64,000 nucleotides of DNA from Caryophanales bacterium UBA5603 (GTDB lineage Bacteria > Bacillota_I > Bacilli_A > Izemoplasmatales > Hujiaoplasmataceae), in contig DILB01000027.1 in NCBI GenBank assembly GCA_002424815.1, forward strand, positions 21,454 through 85,453, given 5' to 3'. Of the stretch, positions 53,376-62,257 are shown one piece after another (positions within the stretch are counted from its first letter, which is position 1; the number at the start of each line of letters is the position of its first letter). The notes below the pieces were generated by a model. It had not been told where the DNA came from. It was given only the letters and a program-made list of their open reading frames with translations, and ran no database searches. Both the position numbers and the translations under genes were made by a program.

Positions 53376-54086
53376 ATGATTCAATTTAGCTACCCGGAAA
53401 TATTATTTGAAGATAATCATATCCTTGTATGTATAAAATCTCCTGGAATATTATCTCAACCAAATGGCAAAGACTTGCCAGATATGCTATCTCTTCTAAA
53501 GAATTATATTAAAAATAAGTATAACAAGCCAGGCGATGTTTATCTAGGTTTAGTTCATCGATTAGATACTAACGTCGGTGGAGTGATGGTTTTTGCTAAA
53601 ACTTCTAAGGCAGCTGCTAGGTTGTCAGAGGCTATTCGAAATCATGATTTTGTTAAAGAGTATTATGCTGTTCTTAATGCCGATTTACCTTTAAATTACG
53701 CCGAAAATCTTACTGACTTTTTAGTTAAAAATGAAATTGATAAAATCGGTTATATCACTGAGGATGAGGAACAAGGGAAAGAGGCAAGTTTAGATTATAA
53801 AGTCATCGATAAAATTAATCGGAATGGGCGGATATTATCATTTGTTTCAATTCGATTGAATAGTGGACGATTTCATCAAATCAGGCTTCAATTTTCAAGT
53901 CGAGGATGGCCTTTGCATGGAGATCGAAAATATGGCGGAGATTTATGTAAAAATCAAAATGAACTGGGATTATATGCCTATAGACTAAGTTTTCCACATC
54001 CAATAACAAAAGAGATAATCTCCTACGAACATTATCCTAATACCCCTTTATTTTCGTTGTTTTTTGAAAAAAACTCAAATCGATAA
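53376..54086 (+). CDS. RluD-family RNA pseudouridine synthase
   Basis: A 236-residue pseudouridine synthase without an S4 domain. The catalytic aspartate lies in HRLDTNVGGVMVFAKT (about 59-74), and the GRFHQIR motif near 169 and HGDRKYGG near 188 are present. The short form resembles Bacillus YjbO/YlyB relatives; the modified rRNA position cannot be told. The ATG at 53376 lies behind CGGAG; the upstream in-frame start lies inside the ZIP gene. A bidirectional terminator follows. Confidence 0.92.
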   Translation: MIQFSYPEILFEDNHILVCIKSPGILSQPNGKDLPDMLSLLKNYIKNKYNKPGDVYLGLVHRLDTNVGGVMVFAKTSKAAARLSEAIRNHDFVKEYYAVLNADLPLNYAENLTDFLVKNEIDKIGYITEDEEQGKEASLDYKVIDKINRNGRILSFVSIRLNSGRFHQIRLQFSSRGWPLHGDRKYGGDLCKNQNELGLYAYRLSFPHPITKEIISYEHYPNTPLFSLFFEKNSNR

Positions 54087-54104
54087 AACATCCGATTTGA
54101 GTTT
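54071..54104. terminator. Bidirectional terminator
   Basis: AAACTCAAATCG (54071-54082) pairs perfectly with CGATTTGAGTTT (54093-54104) around a ten-base loop. A/T-rich flanks serve both converging genes. The left arm overlaps the end of the pseudouridine synthase gene. Confidence 0.88.
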
Positions 54105-54110
54105 ATTTTA

Positions 54111-55982
54111 TTAAAATTTGTCAAATATTAACATTGAGACCGGATTAAATGGTAATTCTCCTTCTACAAATGCTTTTCGTGTAAGATCATTAATTGAAAT
54201 TTCCTCATCGTATGTTTCAATATCACGAATCGATACATTTCCGTTTTTGATAATAAGTTCAATTGTAACATCGTTTGCTTCAAAAAACATATCTCGAATT
54301 CTTACTTTCCAAGTAAAATTTGTATTTTCTGTATAGGGATAGTTTTCGATAAATTTTTTTGAATTAATAATTCTTAACATTAAATGGGAAACTCCCGAAG
54401 TTTGATTAATGATTTCATATTGACCTGATGAAAATTCAGGAATATTTGGAAGAACATCATCGTTCAACATACAAATTTCTTCAATAACCTCATTGAAAGT
54501 TGAAAAATATCCTACGTAGTTATTTTCATGATAAACAATAATAATTTTTCCTTTATCTGCTTGAACTTCGTTAAATAAGATTTCCCAGTCTCCTAATTTG
54601 CGATCAATATAGATATTTTTATCATTCATTTTTTGTTCGTAAATATCAGCAAGAATGGTTAAATCATCAATCGTTGCTTCTTTATAGTGAAAATGGTCTT
54701 TTGGAACAATTTGTCTTGTCTCAAAATGAGACCATAAAACCGATTCAAAACCGAAAGAATGATAAAATTTTTCATCAAACGGTGAAAGGGCTAAAAGAAA
54801 TTGATTACGATTGAACAACTCTTTATAGGCTTGAGCGATGACATTCTTCATCAGTCCTTTATTGCGATGACTGATGAGTGTCGCAGCTGCAACTACAAAG
54901 GGCAAAGAACAGGGGTTTTCGTGGCAATTAAGTGGTTTTTTAACTAAATGTAAAGCCGAGACTATCTTTTGTTGTTCTTTGATGAATATAACGTTATCTG
55001 CTCTATATTTTTGACTGAAAAAGAAGTTTTGATATCCTTCTGAATCATCAAAGGCTTCTTTATATAGTACTTTAAGTTCTTCAACTTCTTGAGTGGTTAA
55101 GTGATTTCTTGTTAAGTTAAATTTTTTCACAAAACCAACGGGATTATATGACATTTTTGCTTTTCTTAATTCAACTATGCCTAGATCCTCTTGACGGTTA
55201 ATAATCTTTACATCATAAAAATGTCTTTCAGCGAACATTGTATTTATCGTGGCGTAGACCCCAATAAAAGAAGTATCAGCTTTTTCAAAGAGAACAAGTC
55301 CATAATCTTGGTTTTTTGTTCCGATTGAAAATGCTACTGCGATCCCCTCAATAATGATAAGATCAGCGAAACAATCGAGTTGTTCAAGATTCATTAACGC
55401 TCCATAGATAGCTGAATGCTCAAAAGCATGGCTTTTTCGATTTTCCCAACGCTGAAGAAGGTCGATTATTAAAGGCAAATCCGTTGATTCGTAACTTTTA
55501 AAAGTAAAATCGTATTTAGCAATAAATTGATTATATAGATTTCTTTTTTTATTGTATTTTTTTCCTGACAATGTTATCAACGATTGAGCGTTATAAAGAT
55601 ATTCAGCATGATCTCTTTCATCACTAAGTCGATATTTTAGGTTTGAGTTCTTAATTATTTCTGCCATGGATTCAGTCAAGCCTTTAACTAAAAAAGGAGT
55701 ATTTTCGTTGACTGCATGTTGTTCCATCGTTTGAATGGCTTTTATGAAATATGAAGCCGTCGGAGCGATAGGCGGAAAGTAGTATGTAATCCCTCGATTA
55801 ACGCCTTTAACAACCAATGTTTGATCATTAATTTGAGCTATTTCGATGTTATCTGTTACTTTCCAAGTCATCAAATTTTGAAAATTCAACTCGCTACCCA
55901 TATAATTTTTATAAATATCACTATGGCGAATTGCATATTCGAATTTGGTTTTGTCAATCAATGTTATCGGTTTAAATATCAT
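54111..55982 (-). CDS. Fusion protein: DUF2156 domain + Eis-like GNAT/SCP2 acetyltransferase
   Basis: A 623-residue protein. Residues 1-290 match the DUF2156 type (acyl-acceptor-like, related to the C-terminal domain of phosphatidylglycerol lysyltransferase), with the start FKPITLIDK, SELNFQNLMTW and the typical end LRKAKMSYNPVGFVKKF. The rest resembles Eis-type proteins: a GNAT domain with VVAAATLISHRNKGLMKNVIAQ (about 375-395), a second degenerate GNAT part and an SCP2-like C-terminus. The start at 55982 is preferred over ATG 56000, because GGGTGAT is correctly spaced. No membrane helix is seen. Both halves are aminoacyl/acyl-transferase-like; the substrate is unknown. It is transcribed away from opp. 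Confidence 0.75.
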   Translation of the reverse strand: MIFKPITLIDKTKFEYAIRHSDIYKNYMGSELNFQNLMTWKVTDNIEIAQINDQTLVVKGVNRGITYYFPPIAPTASYFIKAIQTMEQHAVNENTPFLVKGLTESMAEIIKNSNLKYRLSDERDHAEYLYNAQSLITLSGKKYNKKRNLYNQFIAKYDFTFKSYESTDLPLIIDLLQRWENRKSHAFEHSAIYGALMNLEQLDCFADLIIIEGIAVAFSIGTKNQDYGLVLFEKADTSFIGVYATINTMFAERHFYDVKIINRQEDLGIVELRKAKMSYNPVGFVKKFNLTRNHLTTQEVEELKVLYKEAFDDSEGYQNFFFSQKYRADNVIFIKEQQKIVSALHLVKKPLNCHENPCSLPFVVAAATLISHRNKGLMKNVIAQAYKELFNRNQFLLALSPFDEKFYHSFGFESVLWSHFETRQIVPKDHFHYKEATIDDLTILADIYEQKMNDKNIYIDRKLGDWEILFNEVQADKGKIIIVYHENNYVGYFSTFNEVIEEICMLNDDVLPNIPEFSSGQYEIINQTSGVSHLMLRIINSKKFIENYPYTENTNFTWKVRIRDMFFEANDVTIELIIKNGNVSIRDIETYDEEISINDLTRKAFVEGELPFNPVSMLIFDKF

Positions 55983-56143
55983 GAAATCACCCGCATTCAT
56001 TTTACATCAAAGCGTGTAAAAAGCATATAACAATGCCCAAAATTTTAAATTTACAATGAAAAACCATCATTTTTTTGTAAATTCTTGCGTGTATGTACGT
56101 GCTCGCTTTTAAGTAGAAAGTAAACATTTTTGTAAAAATACCA

Positions 56144-56159
56144 TTTTTTCGCGAAAAAA
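56144..56159. promoter_or_regulatory. 16-base perfect palindrome upstream of oppA
   Basis: TTTTTTCGCGAAAAAA is self-complementary over its full length and is the only GC-containing centre in an AT-rich tract. It lies 65 bases before the oppA -35 box, in the 300-base gap between divergent genes. A dimeric regulator site is plausible. Confidence 0.4.
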
Positions 56160-56177
56160 CGGCAAAAGTATGATAAA

Positions 56178-56191
56178 TGTAAACACTTTCA
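56178..56191 (+). promoter_or_regulatory. cre-like site upstream of oppA
   Basis: TGTAAACACTTTCA matches the published catabolite-response consensus TGWAARCGYTWNCW at 13 of 14 positions (A for the central G). It lies 33 bases before the -35 box, a position compatible with activation or with action of another LacI-family protein. No CcpA gene is in the window. Confidence 0.4.
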
Positions 56192-56223
56192 CACGGTTAT
56201 CAAAGTTTTTTTTTGTAACCATA

Positions 56224-56252
56224 TTGACACTTTTTCTTAATTATAGTAGTAT
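56224..56252 (+). promoter_or_regulatory. Promoter of oppA
   Basis: TTGACA (56224-56229) and TAGTAT (56247-56252) are 17 bases apart, ending 30 bases before the oppA ATG. Confidence 0.75.
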
Positions 56253-56282
56253 TGATACAAATTTAAAAAAGGAGAGAAAACG

Positions 56283-59200
56283 ATGAAAAAGCTATTAGCA
56301 TTAGTCTTAGGGTTAGTTGCGGTTTTTGCATTGGTAGCATGTACTGAAGTTACTACTACCACGACAACAACCACCACTCCTCCCACTACGACTACGACCA
56401 CCACGACTCAACCACCTGTTGAAGTCACTGGAGCAACAGGCTACTTTAACTTAAAGTATGCTGACTCTGAAGTGAAACTAAGCATGCTTGGTGCAGTTGA
56501 AAGATATTTGATTTCCAAAAACGTCAGTATCCCAATGTTCAACAACAGCGGTGCTGTTTTATACAGTTCCAGAGTTGATTTGTTCTCAGATACTTATGTT
56601 TACTTGATGGGTTTCGGAACACTTTATTCAACCCTGACAGCTCCGGATACCGGAACGACTGACAAATTTACTTACAGAACATCTTCAACAGCATCACCAA
56701 CAACATTGAACCCGCTTGCTTATGCTGGTTCTCCTGACTCTGATGTATTGAGTCTTGCGTTGGGTTCACTCTACGGTTTCTATTTTAATGATACCAAAGA
56801 TGGTTATGTTCTCAGACCAAGTATGGCTACTGAAACAGTTTTGCTTGATGCTGCAGTTGATGAAACATCAGGTAAAGTAATGGCCAAAAACTTCAAGATT
56901 ACAATCAGAGAAGATTTATACTTCTATGACAAGAATGGTAATGTATTGGATGCTAATCCGCAAGTTCCTGGTGTTAACGCCATGACAGCTGCTGATTTCC
57001 TTTACACATTCAAAGAAACTTTAGATCCACTCTTAAAGCAAAGAAGATATAATGTTTTCACTGCTACTCTAAAAGTTAAGAACGCTCAAGAATATTATAG
57101 TGGAACAGTTACTGATTTCTCACAAGTTGGTTTCGCACCAGTTTCTGGCGACCCATATTCATTTACAGTCGAACTTGTCAATCCATTGACTGAATGGGAT
57201 TTCATGTATAATTTTGGTTCATTCATTATCACTCCAGTATATCGCCCAATTTGGGAAGCGACTAAAGCCCCAGATGGAAAATCGACTACTTATGGTTCTG
57301 ATGAAGATAAATTTGCATCCCATGGTCCATTCATTTTGACAAACTGGGAAGCTGATAAAGTTGTTGAATTGATGAAGAACAATAATTATCACGAAAAAGC
57401 TCTTTATCATTATACAAATTATCGCATTACCCGTGTTGCAGATGCCAACGCCGCCTTGTTACTGTTTAATAATGGTGAACTCGATGTTGTAGGTATTCCA
57501 GCAGCAAACTATGACCAATATAAAGATAATCCTGGCTTGAAAAAAGTTCCAGGCGCAACTGTATTCCGTGCTTCCGTAAATACAATGACACAAGAAGTTT
57601 ACGATGAACTCGTAACTGCTGGTAAATTGGTTGCCGGTTGGACTTTAAAACCAATTCTTCAAGTTGCACAATTCCGCGAAGCATTATATTATGCTGTGGA
57701 TCGTTATGAACTTGCAGTAACGGTTGCTAAAACTTCTACTCCAGACCAAACTTACATTTCATCAGCTTATGCTGCTGACCCACTTACCGGTGCTATCTAC
57801 CGTCAATCAGAAGCAGGATTAGCTGTTCTAAATGGTCTCAATCCAGAAACCTATGGTTTCAACAAAGCTAAAGCTAAGGTCCTCTATCAAACCGCGCTTG
57901 ACGTTCTTGTTGCCCAAGGTAAATTGAATTTGGCTACTCCAACCGTAATCAAACTTGAATATGCTACCTTCACAGGTGCTACTCAACTTGCTATCGGTAA
58001 TGCATTGAAAGCTCAACTTGAACTAGTATTTAATGACTTAGATGCTAAATATTCAAATATTACATTCGAACTAACTGTTAACCAAATTGCTTCCTCTAAC
58101 GGCATGGGTGTTTATTACGACAAACAAATGATTGGTCACTTCGACCTTGCTATCTCCGGTATTTCCGGCGGAACGCTTGATCCATGGGGACTACTCGACG
58201 TTTGGTGTTCTGACAACCGTGGTGGATTATTCCTTCTTTGGGGATTTGACTCAACAGTAGTTGATCTTGAATGGGATGGAAAATTATGGTCATTTGACTC
58301 ATTAGTCATGGCTGCTATCACAGGTTCATATGTTATCGATGGTAATGAAGTTTCACAAGCTGAATACGAAGCTTATACCGCTGGTAACGATGTTGATTTC
58401 GCTATTTTCCAAGCTTTAGCAGAACTTGATAAAGCCTACGCTAAATATGACCCATTGTATTTCAGTGAAGATGCTTTAGAAGATTATGATGATGCTTATG
58501 ACGCTGCTGTTCTTGCCATCGAAGCCGCAACAACTGTTGCTGGTGTCGAAGCTGCATTAACTGCTGGTGTTGCTGCTCTTGAAGCTGTTCCAAGAAAAGC
58601 TGCTGCATTGTTCGAAGCTCAATTCGCTGCACTTTCTGAATTAGATAGCAAAGCTGATTGGTATTATGATTATTACAATCCTAATAAAGCCTTTGGTGGT
58701 GCATTTTATGATGCAATTGAAGATTTCGTTTACGTAGAACTTTGGGATGCTATTCTAGCTGCAACTACAGTTGCTCAAGTAAACGCAATTATGGCTACCT
58801 ATTTGCCTGGTGTTCAAGCTATCACATATGAATATTATTACAAGTTTAATGTAGCAAAAGTTGACACCGCTGTTAATGGATTAGTTACTTATTTAACTGC
58901 TCTAGGTGGATACCAAGGACAAATCGATCTTGCTAAAGTCATCGGCATGTATGCAAAAGCAAATATTAATGCCGTAACAACTCCTGCTGTTTATACTGCA
59001 AAAGTGATTTCTAACGCTGACATCGTTGCTGCTCTGAAAGTGGCTACAGATTATGTTGCAGACGTTAAATATGCAGTTGCCGCTAGAGAAGCATATGAAG
59101 ATTTATCAGCTGCACAACAAGCCTTAGTAGATACTACTAAATTGGTTGCTGCTGAAACTAGAATTGCTACTCTACAAGTTACTGCTGTTATAGCTCAAAT

Positions 59201-59759
59201 CGGAAGAGTTCCTGCAACTGTTACTTTAGCAAATAAAACTGTAATAGTAGCACTTAGAGCAGGCTATGACGCATTATCAGTTGCACAACAAGCTTTGATA
59301 ACAAATCTTGCTGATCTTGTTGCTGATGAAGCTGCTATCGTCGTACTCGAAGTTGCTGCATCTGCTGCTAGAGTCGCTGCTGTTGAAGCCGCTATCACTG
59401 CACTTCCTGCTACTCCAGTATTAGCTAATAAGGCTGCTGTTGTTTCTGCTAGAGCTGCTTATACCGCACTTAGTGAAGCAGAACAAGCTGAAGTTGACAA
59501 CCTTGCAACTCTAGTTGCTAAAGAACAAGCTATTTCTGATCTCGAAGTTGCTGCTGTTGAAGCTTTGATTACCGCTCTTCCTGCATTAGTAGATGTAAAA
59601 CTAACTGATCAAGCCGCAGTTGCTGCTGCAAGAGCTGCCTTTAATTTATTGACAGCTGATCAAAAACTTGAAGTTGCTAACTCTGCAAAATTAGTAAGTC
59701 TAGAATTAGCTATCGCTGACCTAGTTGCTGCCAAAGCAGTTCAAGATTTAATTGGATAA
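56283..59759 (+). CDS. oppA: Oligopeptide-binding lipoprotein OppA with long C-terminal repeat extension
   Basis: ABC-transporter solute-binding protein of 1158 residues, about twice the usual 520-600. The lipoprotein signal ends in LVAC (Cys20), followed by a Thr/Pro linker (21-45). The family-5 binding domain (about 50-710) has SPTTLNPLAYAGS, MTAADFLYTFKET and LQVAQFREALYYAVDR. A FIVAR-like helical unit follows (about 716-800) and then an Ala-rich region with four degenerate repeats of about 60 residues from residue 930 to the end (59070-59756), pattern AAREAYEDLSAAQQALV-N-LV-E-I-L. The repeats could form a helical stalk. GGAGAG precedes the ATG. It is the first gene of the opp operon and probably binds peptides. 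Confidence 0.9.
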   Translation: MKKLLALVLGLVAVFALVACTEVTTTTTTTTTPPTTTTTTTTQPPVEVTGATGYFNLKYADSEVKLSMLGAVERYLISKNVSIPMFNNSGAVLYSSRVDLFSDTYVYLMGFGTLYSTLTAPDTGTTDKFTYRTSSTASPTTLNPLAYAGSPDSDVLSLALGSLYGFYFNDTKDGYVLRPSMATETVLLDAAVDETSGKVMAKNFKITIREDLYFYDKNGNVLDANPQVPGVNAMTAADFLYTFKETLDPLLKQRRYNVFTATLKVKNAQEYYSGTVTDFSQVGFAPVSGDPYSFTVELVNPLTEWDFMYNFGSFIITPVYRPIWEATKAPDGKSTTYGSDEDKFASHGPFILTNWEADKVVELMKNNNYHEKALYHYTNYRITRVADANAALLLFNNGELDVVGIPAANYDQYKDNPGLKKVPGATVFRASVNTMTQEVYDELVTAGKLVAGWTLKPILQVAQFREALYYAVDRYELAVTVAKTSTPDQTYISSAYAADPLTGAIYRQSEAGLAVLNGLNPETYGFNKAKAKVLYQTALDVLVAQGKLNLATPTVIKLEYATFTGATQLAIGNALKAQLELVFNDLDAKYSNITFELTVNQIASSNGMGVYYDKQMIGHFDLAISGISGGTLDPWGLLDVWCSDNRGGLFLLWGFDSTVVDLEWDGKLWSFDSLVMAAITGSYVIDGNEVSQAEYEAYTAGNDVDFAIFQALAELDKAYAKYDPLYFSEDALEDYDDAYDAAVLAIEAATTVAGVEAALTAGVAALEAVPRKAAALFEAQFAALSELDSKADWYYDYYNPNKAFGGAFYDAIEDFVYVELWDAILAATTVAQVNAIMATYLPGVQAITYEYYYKFNVAKVDTAVNGLVTYLTALGGYQGQIDLAKVIGMYAKANINAVTTPAVYTAKVISNADIVAALKVATDYVADVKYAVAAREAYEDLSAAQQALVDTTKLVAAETRIATLQVTAVIAQIGRVPATVTLANKTVIVALRAGYDALSVAQQALITNLADLVADEAAIVVLEVAASAARVAAVEAAITALPATPVLANKAAVVSARAAYTALSEAEQAEVDNLATLVAKEQAISDLEVAAVEALITALPALVDVKLTDQAAVAAARAAFNLLTADQKLEVANSAKLVSLELAIADLVAAKAVQDLIG
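59070..59756 (+). repeat. Four degenerate ~60-residue coding repeats in oppA
   Basis: The protein repeats share the core R-x-A/G-Y-x-x-L-S-x-A-x-Q-x-x-V/I-x-N-x-x-x-L-V-x-x-E-x-x-I (units near residues 934, 990, 1056 and 1117). DNA identity between units is low, so they are old duplications and not recent slippage. Confidence 0.7.
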
Positions 59760-59821
59760 TTACTAACCAACAACTGAATAAAAATTCTCAACTAAAAATT
59801 TACTGAATTCATAATGAGAAC

Positions 59822-59862
59822 AAGCCAACAATTAATCTGATTAGTTGTTGGCTTCGTTTTCG
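59822..59862 (+). promoter_or_regulatory. Stem-loop between oppA and oppB
   Basis: AAGCCAACAA (59822-59831) and TTGTTGGCTT (59845-59854) pair perfectly, with further pairing toward the loop. The U-tract is weak (CGTTTTCG), so it probably acts as a partial terminator or 3'-end stabiliser that leaves more oppA than oppBCDF mRNA. An upstream CCAACAACT (59767-59775) can pair with the right arm instead. Confidence 0.6.
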
Positions 59863-59875
59863 ATAGAGGTGTGAA

Positions 59876-60829
59876 ATGTTACGATATATTATAAAACGTG
59901 TTTTACTTGCTTCTTTAACTATAACAATCATTCTTTCCATAACATTTATCCTAGTTAAAAAACTTCCTCAAGTTGTTCCAATCGAACTACTAATGGAAGA
60001 TGGATTTGATGTTGAAATATGGAAAGCTAAATACGGTTGGGATCAGCCGATTATGGCGCAATATGCTCTATGGGTTAGAAATGTGATTGTTGATTGGGAC
60101 TGGGGAATCTCGATGCATATGAGCCCTGGAAACGAAGCATTCTCAGTATTAAGTAGGAACTTACCCACAACGATGCGTATTAATATTTTTTCATTCTTGG
60201 TTGCCATGCCCCTTGGCTTCTTGTTCGGCATAGTTGCCGCTCTCAAAAAAAATAAGTGGCCTGACTACCTTATTTCCTTTTTTGTTATTATTTTTATTTC
60301 GATTCCTTCCTTTGTCGTTGTGACCTTGTTAATGTATTTTCCGGCTTATAAATGGGGTTGGTTTCCGATTCAATTTCCTCCATCAAACGTTTCAACCGCT
60401 GCTATGGCAAGAGGAATGGTTTTACCAGTTCTCGCTTTGGCGTTTGGTCCTATTGCAAGTTTAACACGTTATACACGTGCGGAACTTACAGAAGTTCTCA
60501 CATCGGAATTTCTTCTTTTAGCCAGAACGAAAGGACTCAATAAACGTCAAACTGTATTACGCCATGCTCTCAGAAATTCAATGGTTCCTTTAATCGGAAT
60601 TGTTATTGGTAATTTAGTTGGTATCATTGGTGGGTCTCTGATTATCGAACAAATTTATGGGGTAAACGGTGTCGGTAGTGTCTTTTTGCTAGCTATTCAA
60701 TTATTAGACTATAATGTAATCATGGTGTCATTAGCTTTCTATACTAGTATCGGATTGATTGCCTCATTGATCGTCGACCTTTCATATGGAATTGTTGACC
60801 CGAGAATCAGAATGGGGGCGCGCAAATAA
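59876..60829 (+). CDS. oppB: Oligopeptide ABC transporter permease OppB
   Basis: A 317-residue inner permease with about six helices. The N-terminal LRYIIKRVLLASL segment is typical, and the EAA loop that contacts the ATPases is LLARTKGLNKRQTVLRHALRN (about 216-236). GAGGTG precedes the ATG. Its stop overlaps the start of oppC (TAATG). Confidence 0.95.
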   Translation: MLRYIIKRVLLASLTITIILSITFILVKKLPQVVPIELLMEDGFDVEIWKAKYGWDQPIMAQYALWVRNVIVDWDWGISMHMSPGNEAFSVLSRNLPTTMRINIFSFLVAMPLGFLFGIVAALKKNKWPDYLISFFVIIFISIPSFVVVTLLMYFPAYKWGWFPIQFPPSNVSTAAMARGMVLPVLALAFGPIASLTRYTRAELTEVLTSEFLLLARTKGLNKRQTVLRHALRNSMVPLIGIVIGNLVGIIGGSLIIEQIYGVNGVGSVFLLAIQLLDYNVIMVSLAFYTSIGLIASLIVDLSYGIVDPRIRMGARK

Positions 60830-62256
60830 TGGCTTATAATAAAAACGAAAAAATGAGCAATGATTTATTTCATTTTACTCATATTGATGAACGGATTTTA
60901 GATGAACAATTTGAGACCAAACCGATTGGTTATTTTAAGGATGCTTTGATTCGTTTTCGTAAAAATAAGGCTAGTGTTATAGCTTTCTTTATCCTAGTCT
61001 TAATCGTTCTAATGGCTATCATTGGTCCTTTCTTGAACCAATATACTATTACGTATAGTAACGCCTCACTTGATTATTTGCCTCCAAAGATTAATTTACT
61101 TGCAAAACTAGGTATCGCGGATGGGCAAAAAATCTATTATGGCGTTGCTTATTCTACTTTAGAAATCAATTATGACCTCGATGCGATTGTTTGGATGAGT
61201 GAACCTTACCAACAAATAACAGTTGAAGGTAATAAAGAAACGATGCGTACGGTTGTTGATATTCGAGTGGATGTATACAAAAACCGTTTTGGATTCCGCA
61301 ATATTTATGCATTTGGAGGAGAAGAACTTTCTAAATTAACATCTCAAGACTATTATGTAAAACATGTTGTTATTGAAGAAGAAATTTTCTCTTTCATTCA
61401 TCCTGTCACAGGAGAACTTATTGTTACAGATACATCTGTTTATCGAGTTACAATCAGTTATAAAGATTATTACTATTCAGAACTTGCTAAAAGAGGTATT
61501 AACATCGCTAATACCGATGATTATCCTTCATTCTGGTTTGGAACCAACGGAGCAGGATTTGATTTGTTTACACATGTTTGGACAGGGGCAAGAACTTCTT
61601 TATTGATTGGTTTTTATGTCATGCTTGTCACCGTTTCCGTCGGTGTTGTATGGGGATCAATATCTGGTTATTACGGTGGAACTGCAGACATTTTAATGGA
61701 ACGATTTGTTGAAATTATATCAGGTGTTCCATGGTTAGTAACTATGACTTTGATTAAAATGTATGCGGATGCAGGTATGCGTTCAGCAACCCCCTCCCCC
61801 GCAGCGGTGTTCTTCCAGGAAAACCCGATTTTTCTGATTGCCATTGCGCTTGTAATCACGAGTTGGATTGGGACTGCAGGAAGTGTAAGAACTCAATTTT
61901 ATCGATATAAAGGTCGAGAATTTGTGCTTGCTTCACGCACTTTAGGTGCCAAAGATCGTCGTTTGATTTTCAAACATATTTTACCAAATGCAATTGGACC
62001 TATTATAACCGGTTCTGTTCTTATTATACCTTCTGCAATTTTTACCGAATCCGCTATCGCTTATTTAAACCTTGGACCTTCTGGGACGATTATATCAATC
62101 GGAACTTTGTTATCTGAAGGGCAAGCCGTTTTAACAACAGCACCTCATATGGTTATGTTCCCGGCATTTATTATCTCTGCCTTGATGATTTCATTTAACC
62201 TATTCGGAAATGGCCTTCGCGATGCCTTCAATCCATCCTTGAGAGGAGTTGAATAG
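60829..62256 (+). CDS. oppC: Oligopeptide ABC transporter permease OppC with external insertion
   Basis: A 475-residue permease, against about 300 usually. After a cytoplasmic N-terminus and the first helix (about 50-68) comes an extra segment of about 130-160 residues (about 75-230), predicted to be outside the membrane and rich in beta-forming residues. The normal sequence then resumes with PSFWFGTNGAGFDLFTHVWTGARTSLLIG. The EAA loop is LASRTLGAKDRRLIFKHILPN. The frame is continuous, so this is not a frameshift fusion. The insertion may contact OppA, which is also enlarged. A one-base overlap with oppB and one base between its stop and oppD confirm the operon. Confidence 0.93.
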   Translation: MAYNKNEKMSNDLFHFTHIDERILDEQFETKPIGYFKDALIRFRKNKASVIAFFILVLIVLMAIIGPFLNQYTITYSNASLDYLPPKINLLAKLGIADGQKIYYGVAYSTLEINYDLDAIVWMSEPYQQITVEGNKETMRTVVDIRVDVYKNRFGFRNIYAFGGEELSKLTSQDYYVKHVVIEEEIFSFIHPVTGELIVTDTSVYRVTISYKDYYYSELAKRGINIANTDDYPSFWFGTNGAGFDLFTHVWTGARTSLLIGFYVMLVTVSVGVVWGSISGYYGGTADILMERFVEIISGVPWLVTMTLIKMYADAGMRSATPSPAAVFFQENPIFLIAIALVITSWIGTAGSVRTQFYRYKGREFVLASRTLGAKDRRLIFKHILPNAIGPIITGSVLIIPSAIFTESAIAYLNLGPSGTIISIGTLLSEGQAVLTTAPHMVMFPAFIISALMISFNLFGNGLRDAFNPSLRGVE

Positions 62257-62257
62257 T

